From Saccoglossus kowalevskii (taxonomy: Eukaryota; Hemichordata; Enteropneusta; Harrimaniidae), in the NCBI RefSeq assembly GCF_000003605.2, contig NW_003108085.1, positions 538,779-551,253 on the forward strand: a stretch of DNA of 12,475 bases. Direction: 5' to 3'. The notes beneath the pieces were generated by a model. The model did not search any database. It was not told where the DNA came from and saw only the letters and a list, made by a program, of their open reading frames with translations. Both the position numbers and the translations under genes were made by a program. This document shows, piece by piece, positions 6,512 to 12,475 of the stretch (positions are counted from its first letter, which is position 1; each line of letters opens with the position of its first letter).

Positions 6512-6581
6512 CTAAAAATAGATGTACAACTCTATATATAGGTCCCACTGCAGGGAAATCGTGTCCTGTTTCTAAATATAG
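6512..6581. promoter_or_regulatory. Three phased MEF2-type sites
   Basis: Three full matches to the MEF2 consensus YTAWWWWTAR are present: CTAAAAATAG at 6512-6521, CTATATATAG at 6532-6541 and CTAAATATAG at 6572-6581. Start-to-start spacings are exactly 20 and 40 bp, so the sites lie near the same helical face. The middle one could also serve as a TATA element. MEF2 sites of this kind are typical of muscle and neuronal enhancers in animals. No adjacent transcript is identified, so function is inference. Confidence 0.35.
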
Positions 6582-6982
6582 ATTGTGTGCCTTTTGTTGT
6601 TATTAAATCGCAAAGACACGAATCTGCAAGTGCTATTAGGGAATTACTTTTCTCATTGTTTCCACCTCCCGTGCTCATTCGAACTTATCGCCGTACATCC
6701 ATGAATGAAGATTAAGCATTCATGGGGTCTTTACGGTTAGAGAAACAGTCCGAGATACGGCAAACATCAGATTAATAAACTGTTTGACATTTTTGATATC
6801 AAACATGTAAACATGTAACACGTGTATCTGTAAGGTGCAGAGAATAAATACAATTTAAAAATTATGGTCAAACATACATCTAGAAATGTGTTACTAGTTT
6901 TACACCTTTGACAATTTTTAATGCGTTTTTTTTTTAATTCCAACTTCTAGCTGAGACAGCTCGCACGTTTGGCTTTTTTAAG

Positions 6983-7114
6983 GCACGTTTGTCATTTTTT
7001 AAATGCACGCGCGCACTTTTGACACACAACTTTGAGCTGGGAAGGCTTGAACTTTGGCATATCAAATACGCGCTTGGTATTTTGGTTAAAAGCACGTTTG
7101 TCATTTTTGAAATG
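6983..7114 (+). repeat. 23-bp direct repeat and adjoining hairpin
   Basis: GCACGTTTGTCATTTTTTAA plus ATG at 6983-7005 recurs at 7092-7114 with one mismatch (22 of 23), 109 bp apart. A weaker third copy begins GCACGTTTGG at 6963. The second copy ends in TTTGAAATG, which pairs perfectly with CATTTCAAA at 7132-7140, giving a 9-bp stem with a 17-base loop. Confidence 0.6.
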
Positions 7115-7216
7115 TTACTTCAAAAAATGTGCATTTCAAAGAAATTAAACACGTAAACTTGTTTTGTCCCGATCATGGTTTAAAAGCAAGTCAGACCACA
7201 GCGTTTTGTGGTCAGC

Positions 7217-7349
7217 TTAAAGGGTGGTAGTCGTCGCGTCGCGTCCTGTTCGATATAGGACTCATAGCGACGTATACAACGCGTGTGAAATATATTGTTA
7301 ATTTACATGAATTTTGAACACGCGCTGCGCGACGACCACCGCGCTTTAA
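7217..7349 (+). mobile_element. 133-bp core MITE, copy 3 (solo)
   Basis: TTAA at 7217-7220 and 7346-7349 bounds exactly 133 bp. The left arm reads TTAAAGGGTGGTAGTCGTCG and the right arm, reversed, reads TTAAAGCGCGGTGGTCGTCG; the inverted repeats extend about 36 bp through TGTTC. The extra segment seen beside the cores at 1738 and 5681 is absent, so this is the simple form. The forkhead-type 10-mer of the other copies is mutated here (GTTAATTTAC). Confidence 0.88.
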
Positions 7350-7596
7350 CAGCTAGGTGCAAGGTTCATCAGCACCTTAGCCCTTGAAAATGCTCTTTAG
7401 GAAGCCTAAGTGCTTTCAGATTAGCTCGGTAGCTGGTCGAAAAACCGAAAAAAACAAAACAACAGAGAACAACTGAAAGCTTGTAGATAGCCTATAGCAT
7501 TGCGGCGAATTTGAAACACATATGAGTCAGTTTGTCAGCCACTTTAAACATGCGTCCAACAAGTGCCTGTTTTGTCAACGCACATCAGTCACGTGA
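7350..7596. other. Unique stretch between MITE and satellite
   Basis: No gene is seen. An 8-bp stem (CTAGGTGC with GCACCTTAG, one bulge) sits at 7353-7379. A palindromic E-box in GTCACGTGAT (7588-7597) lies exactly where the satellite starts; the same 10-mer recurs at 11280-11289. Confidence 0.5.
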
Positions 7597-10036
7597 TAGA
7601 TATGACACCACTAAACACTACGTATTGTGATTAATTATTCATGAAATTCAGATGATGTCACTAAGCATTATGTATTGTGATTAATTATTTTTGAAATCAG
7701 ATGATGTCACTAACCATTATGTAATGTGATTATAAATTCATGAAATCACACGATGTCACTAACCATTATCAATTGTGATTAATTATTCATGGAGTCAGAT
7801 TATATCACGAAGCATTATGAATTGTGATAAATTATTCATGAAGTAAGATGATGTCACTAAGCATTATGTATTGTGATTAATTATTCTTGAAATCAGATGA
7901 TGTCACTAACCATTATGTAATGTGATTATATGTTCATGGAGTCCGATTATGTCACGAAGCATTATGAATTGTGATTAATTATTCATGGAGTCAGATTATG
8001 TCACTAAGCATTTTGTATTGTGATTAATTATTCTTGAAATCAGATGATGTCACTAACCATTATGTAATGTGATTATATATTTATGGAGTCAGATTATGTC
8101 ACTAAGCATTTTGTATTGTGATTAGTTATTCATGAAGTCAGATTATGTCACGAAGCATTATGTATTATGATTAATTATTCATGAAATCAGATGATGTCAC
8201 TCAGCATTATCAATTGTGATTAATTATTCATGAAATCAGATTATGCAACGAAGCATTATGTATTGTGATTAATTATTCATGAAGTCAGATGATGTCACTC
8301 AGCATTATCAATTGTGATTAATTATTCATGAAGTAAGATTATGTCACTCAGCATTATGAATTATGATTAATTATTCATGAAATCAGATTATGTCACGAAG
8401 CATTATGAATTGTGATTAATTATTCACGAAATCAGATTATGTCACGAAGCATTATGAATTGTGATTAATTATTCATGGAGTCAGATTATGTCACTAAGCA
8501 TTATGTATTGTGATTAATTATTCATGGAGTCAGATGATGTCACTAAGCATTATGAATTGTGATTAATTATTCATGAAATCAGATTATGTCACTAAGCATT
8601 ATGTATTGTGATTAATTATTCATGGAGTCAGATTATGTCACGAAGCATTATGTATTGCGATTAATTATTCATGGAGTCAGATGATGTCACTAAGCATTAT
8701 GTATTGTGATTAATTATTCATGAAGTAAGATTATGTCACGAAGCATTATGTATTGCGATTAATTATTCATGGAGTCAGATGATGTCACTAAGCATTATGA
8801 ATTGTGATTAATTATTCATGAAGTAAGATTATGTCACTCAGCATTATGAATTATGATTAATTATTCACGAAATCAGATGATGTCACTAAGCATTATGAAT
8901 TGTGATTAATTATTCATGGAGTCAGATTATCTCACTCAGCTTTATGTATTGTGATTAATTACTCATGAAGTAAGATTATGTCACTCAGCATTATGAATTA
9001 TGATTAATTATTCACGAAATCAGATGATGTCACTAAGCATTATGAATTGTGATTAATTATTCATGGAGTCAGATTATGTCACTAAGCATTATGTATTGTG
9101 ATTAATTATTCATGGAGTCAGATGATGTCACTAAGCATTATGAATTGTGATTAATTATTCATGGAGTCAGATTATGTCACTCAGCATCATGAATTATGAT
9201 TAATTATTTTTGAAATCAGATTATGTCACGAAGCATTATGTATTGTGATTAATTATTCATGGAGTCAGATTATGTCACGAAGCATTATGTATTGTGATTA
9301 ATTATTCATGGAGTCAGATGATGTCACTAAGCATTTTGTATTGTGATTAATTATTCATGGAGTCAGATGATGCCACAAAGCATTATGTATTGTGATTAAT
9401 TATTCATGGAATCAGATTATGTCACTAAGCATTATTAATTGTGATTATTTATTCATAGAGTCAGATTATGTCACTCAGCATTATGAATTATGATTAATTA
9501 TTCATGAAGTCAGATTATGTCACTAAGCATTATGTATTGTGATTAATTATTCATGGAGTCAGATGATGTCACGAAGCATTATGTATTGTGATTAATTATT
9601 CATGGAATCAGATTATGTCACTAAGCATTATGAATTGTGATTATTTATTCATGGAGTCAGATTATGTCACTCAGCATTATGAATTATGATTAATTATTCA
9701 TGAAGTCAGATGTTGTCACGAAGCATTACGTATTGTGATTAATTATTCATGAAGTCAGATTATGTCACGAAGCTTTATGTATTATGATTAATTATTCATG
9801 AAATAAGATGATGTCACTAAGCATTATGTATTGTGATTAATTATTCATGAAGTCAGATTATGTCACGAAGCATTATGTATTATGATTAGTTATTCATGAA
9901 ATCAGATGATGTCACGACGCATTATGAATTGTGATTAATTATTCATGGAGTTAGATTATGTCACGAAGCATTATGTATTGTGATTAATTATTCATGAAGT
10001 CAGATGATGTCACTAACCATTACGCAATGTGATTTC
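7597..10036 (+). repeat. 49-bp satellite array, 48 full monomers plus two partial
   Basis: Complete monomers run from 7651 to 10002, which is 48 x 49 bp. By my hand segmentation no insertion or deletion occurs in any of them. A diverged partial unit lies on the left (about 7597-7650) and a truncated one on the right (10003-about 10036). A typical unit starts GATGATGTCACTAAGCATTA, then TGTATTGTGATTAATTATTC, then ATGAAATCA. Variation is concentrated at a few positions (4, 12, 13, 23, 27, 44, 46 and 48 of the unit). GATTAATTA is intact in about 40 of 48 units. Local higher-order repeats are visible: units at 8827-8973 repeat at 8974-9120 (three-unit, 147-bp period), and units at 9317-9512 resemble those at 9513-9708 (four-unit, 196 bp). 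Edge units share an unusual CTAACCATTA variant. No ORF runs through the array. Confidence 0.97.
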
Positions 10037-10511
10037 ATCAAATAGAAATAGCGAACCGAACGTCTGACACAACATAATGAACGATTTGATTTTGAATTTG
10101 AACTTTTTTTATAGCTCAATATCGACGGAAATGCCGATCCTTGAAGAGGGAAATATGGAGTTGAGATACAGTTACTTCATCAAAATTGACCATTATCAAA
10201 TATCTATAGCAAACAAATGTGTATGGTGCAAATATCCCATAATATTTTCGCGTTGGTCGAATCTCGCGCGTTTTTTTGAAATCACTGCGACGCTTTGACC
10301 TTTGTTTATTCTGTTTTTACAGTCGATTTCACGCATAAAACGGGATCTCACAGTGAACGGAAAATGGTCTATTGTCATAGGGACTGACAAAACGCAACAG
10401 TGCATTTTTATTACTTATCTTAGTTCCTTGCGAGATTTTTGAAAAAAAAGTGTGTCCATTGTGTCTAGCAGTTTCTATACACCACAATTAACACACTTTT
10501 CCTACCATTCA
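10037..10511. other. Non-coding stretch, no gene seen
   Basis: The frames 10077-10298 (plus) and 10196-10405 (minus) overlap on opposite strands and show no recognisable motif. The CTTTTTTTATAG run at 10102-10113 could act as a weak acceptor, but no matching exon stands out. Confidence 0.5.
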
Positions 10512-10730
10512 AATATTGTGGAATACTTTATTTTTGCTGGAATTAATTTTCGCTGAAAAGGCTTTTTGGGCGTTTTGCTTGGAATTTATTTTCACTGAAT
10601 TTTGATGAGTTTGATGTGAAATATAGGAAAAAAAATATATATTTGCTGGATTTTATTTTCACGGAATCATCCCTTCAGCGAAAATAGCGAAAATAAATTC
10701 CAAGCGAAAATAAAGTATTCTACAGTATTG
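10512..10730. mobile_element. Inverted-repeat element, about 219 bp
   Basis: The left arm (10512-10557) contains GAATACTTTATTTTTGCTGG and ATTTTCGCTGAA. The right arm (10674-10730), reversed, contains GAATACTTTATTTTCGCTTG and ATTTTCGCTGAA. The motif TTGCTGGAATTTATTTTCRC is repeated directly at about 10535, 10577 and 10643 and in reverse at about 10685. The element looks like a MITE built from a short repeated motif. Elements of this TTATTTTCGC style are widespread in marine invertebrate genomes to my general knowledge. No ORF and no clear target duplication were identified. Confidence 0.65.
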
Positions 10731-11159
10731 TAAATTTGTAATACTTCTGGACATCAAAACGTACCATGTAAGATTCTATATACCCATTTTTCTCTCATAT
10801 GTCACCAAGAAAAAAAATTAAGATATATATTTGCCATACACAATACCCTCTATTTTCACTGTATTTCATTAATCGATTTTTTAGGTGATTCCATATTTTT
10901 ATGTCATTTTCTTAATCCTTCTAACAAATATGTGAAAATAAAATAAAATGTATAAAGAAAAGTAAAATACATGAAAATTTGCAGAATAGTGCTTAAAATG
11001 TTTGGCGGGCAATATAGCGAACAACCACGATGCGGCTATAACTCGCAACTTGCGAAAGTACGCGACTCACGCAGCCCGACAAATCGCAAATACTGCGGAC
11101 TTAGTTCAGTGTTTTCAACAAAGAACAACGACATTTCAAACAATTGGAACACCTATTCA
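10731..11159. other. AT-rich stretch turning CpG-rich
   Basis: Positions 10731-10970 are AT-rich with no structure. From about 11000 the sequence gains CpGs. Two overlapping plus-strand frames (10971-11288 and 11002-11244) exist; neither shows a domain or clear splice signals, and they are judged chance ORFs in a CpG-richer patch. Confidence 0.45.
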
Positions 11160-11310
11160 AACATGGCCGCCCTACAAATTGGCCGCCCGTGTCATTGGCA
11201 TGGTAACGTCAAGACTTCCACGCGCGCACGGTCTGGTAGACTAACGATCGATGATCAATCGAGTAACACAATAACACGAGTCACGTGATCTACACGTATC
11301 GCAGACGAAA
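11160..11310. promoter_or_regulatory. CpG-rich promoter-like patch
   Basis: On the minus strand there are two CCAAT boxes (ATTGG on plus at 11178-11182 and 11194-11198, 16 bp apart) flanking a GC-rich CGCCCG. A CRE-like TAACGTCA lies at 11204-11211 and a palindromic E-box GTCACGTGAT at 11280-11289. The mix resembles a TATA-less animal promoter. Direction and start site cannot be set, and no first exon is confirmed. Confidence 0.3.
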
Positions 11311-11567
11311 AAAAAAGGACTACAGTGGTTGTAAGGGGCGCCGTGTGTGGACATTCGAGGTGTCACGCAACAGCAAACGGTACCAAGAACCTCTGCGTGA
11401 AAGTTGGGTTGATACAATGCCCGGGGATCTATTATTTCCAAGATTGGAAGAAAAAAAAACGAACCCCAAATCGCAACTAGTCTTTTTTATATATTTGTTA
11501 AGGGTTCGATCATTAGAAACTCCGGGTCAGAGGATGGTAGAACAACTGTGCAAAATATTCCTCTTTA

Positions 11568-11580
11568 TGACCTATGACCT
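11568..11580 (-). promoter_or_regulatory. Perfect DR1 nuclear-receptor-type repeat
   Basis: On the minus strand this reads AGGTCA-T-AGGTCA, two perfect half-sites spaced by one base, the DR1 arrangement bound by RXR, HNF4 and COUP-TF type receptors. It runs into a (TA)n tract and could equally have arisen by 7-bp slippage (TATGACC twice). Confidence 0.22.
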
Positions 11581-11595
11581 ATATATATATATATA
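11580..11595. repeat. (TA)n microsatellite
   Basis: Eight TA dinucleotides in a row directly after the TGACCT repeats. Confidence 0.9.
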
Positions 11596-12280
11596 AACAA
11601 GTTGCTCTTACCAGCAACGCTAATTTACATATCATAATGTTGTGGGAATCTGTGCCGAAGGCGAAGTTTGAACTACTTACCATGTTACTGATAAACATGT
11701 GTGATACTACATTGTGGGTGAGAATTTCCCCCCAGTATATTTTATAGTGGGAATATATCATCGCGCTAGAAACAGTTTTACAACTATTAGAGTCCAATAC
11801 AACCGGGCATTTTTTTCAGCCAGGTTTGTTGAAAACAATTTGAAATATATATGAAAACAGTATTCAGTAGAAACCACTGCAAAGTCGAACATACAAATCT
11901 GCCATATTTGACCCCTTCACGCGTCGTGTTCGAAGTGGGCTCCACGCCTCGCATCCGTTGCGCATAAAAAAAAATAATTCTCACGAAATTCGTATCTGAG
12001 GGATATGACATTTTTTCAGTGATTATTTTACATCCACTTGTTGTGAGTAGTTCTGGTTGTCCAGCTCTCTCTAGCACAGCGACCCCGTTTTACTGAACTT
12101 TACATTTTACCCAACTGTTTGGTCATTGTCCGATTTGTGCAGCAGTAAATGTAACCAATTTTTTAACAGTGCACAGTTATCGAAATTTGTCTTGATGCAC
12201 AATGCTTTGCATCTACTTCGACGGGTAGTAGTTCGACCAATCTGATTAAAATCTGATGTAGTGTACGGGCTTTAATTATT

Positions 12281-12475
12281 TTTGCCATAAACTTATTTTA
12301 ATTTTATTTTTTATTACTTTTGTTATTAATGCCTTTTTATTTTATTATCATTTTACTTTGATTTTGATTTCGTGTTTTTTTTAATTCCGCCCTACATACA
12401 TCTGAACCGATGCCTATGTAACGAGATTTCAACGAGACCCACTATCGGCGATTTTAGTCAACGAATCACAGACCT
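12281..12475. other. T-rich low-complexity sequence to the window end
   Basis: Positions 12281-12384 are dominated by TTTTA-type runs. The last 90 bp is more balanced, with a short direct repeat AACGAGA (12420 and 12432). Nothing codes here, and any feature may continue past the window edge. Confidence 0.5.

Larger units (their letters stand above)
5921..7216. other. Unique-looking non-coding stretch
   Basis: No gene can be supported. The minus-strand frame 6276-6548 is hydrophobic in its second half but has no recognisable domain. Small items are a TCAAGGTCA nuclear-receptor monomer site near 6093, CCCC-AA-GGGG followed by TATAAAG at 6292-6309, and a perfect 7-bp hairpin GACCACA/TGTGGTC at 7194-7213 just before the next MITE. 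The MEF2-type cluster and the direct repeats are listed separately. Confidence 0.5.
11311..12280. other. Non-coding stretch with weak signals
   Basis: No gene can be supported; the overlapping frames 11285-11596 (plus) and 11241-11441, 11579-11797 and 11787-12077 (minus) show no domain. Visible small items are a perfect 6-bp hairpin GTTGCT/AGCAAC (11601-11618), a minus-strand TATAAAA (11740-11746) with a GTAAGT donor downstream of it (11675-11680), and a CpG cluster around 11918-11965. Confidence 0.5.

Noticed and set aside
6276-6548. 90-codon minus-strand frame as a membrane protein
   Set aside because: It has a leucine-rich stretch but no recognisable family, no splice or promoter support on that strand, and a length expected by chance.
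7597-10036. CRISPR array
   Set aside because: The 49-bp units are head-to-tail with no unique spacers between constant repeats, and the window is eukaryotic in character.
10971-11288. Two overlapping plus-strand frames in the CpG-rich patch
   Set aside because: Neither has a domain, and both are open mainly because CpG-rich sequence lacks stop codons.
11020-11310. RFX X-box at 11196-11207
   Set aside because: Only the second half-site (GGTAAC) fits; the first half does not match GTNRCC.
11787-12077. 96-codon minus-strand frame as a gene
   Set aside because: No motif, signal peptide or clear splice sites; composition matches the surrounding non-coding DNA.

Overview
The window looks like non-coding, repeat-rich nuclear DNA from an animal. 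No prokaryotic gene layout is present: there are no long ORFs, no operon-like packing and no ribosome-binding-site pattern. The sequence is AT-rich with local CpG-dense patches. It carries miniature inverted-repeat elements, tandem arrays, (AC)n, (TA)n and poly-G tracts, and splice-like signals. The style of the repeats (TTAA-ended CpG-rich MITEs, a GACGG-rich tail next to a tandem array, and an inverted-repeat element built on a TTTATTTTCGCTGG-like motif) suggests a marine invertebrate such as a mollusc or lancelet. That placement is an inference from general familiarity, not from a marker gene. No tRNA, rRNA or recognisable protein family was found.

Layout. Positions 57-362 hold a 306-bp TTAA-ended MITE with a short exon-like ORF inside. 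Positions 363-1614 are unique-looking sequence with a 123-bp inverted repeat (834-956) and a cluster of five CCAATCA motifs. Positions 1615-1870 are a composite MITE made of a 133-bp core plus an extra arm segment. Positions 1871-3008 are mostly unique and contain an isolated 20-bp match to the big satellite (2265-2284) and a TCTCGCGAGA palindrome (2880-2889). Positions 3009-3842 are a TA-bounded element with terminal inverted repeats, a 157-bp tandem array, a GACGG-rich tract and a terminal hairpin. Positions 3843-5139 carry (AC)n, a G-quadruplex candidate and one plausible coding exon (4760-4961). Positions 5140-5588 are a long imperfect fold-back element. Positions 5681-5920 are a second, inverted copy of the composite MITE. 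Positions 5921-7216 are unique-looking, with three phased MEF2-type sites (6512-6581) and a 23-bp direct repeat. Positions 7217-7349 are a solo 133-bp MITE. Positions 7597-10036 are a 49-bp satellite of 48 complete monomers, with no insertion or deletion found by hand, plus partial units at both ends. Positions 10512-10730 are another inverted-repeat element. Positions 11160-11310 are a CpG-rich promoter-like patch. The rest, to 12475, is AT-rich and featureless apart from microsatellites and weak signals.

No set of genes working together can be described here. The coherent story is repeat biology. One MITE family appears as a 133-bp core (three copies, all exactly 133 bp) and as a larger unit that seems to have moved or been duplicated whole. 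A longer relative shares only the termini. Next to these sits an unusually regular homeodomain-motif-rich satellite whose trimer is 147 bp.
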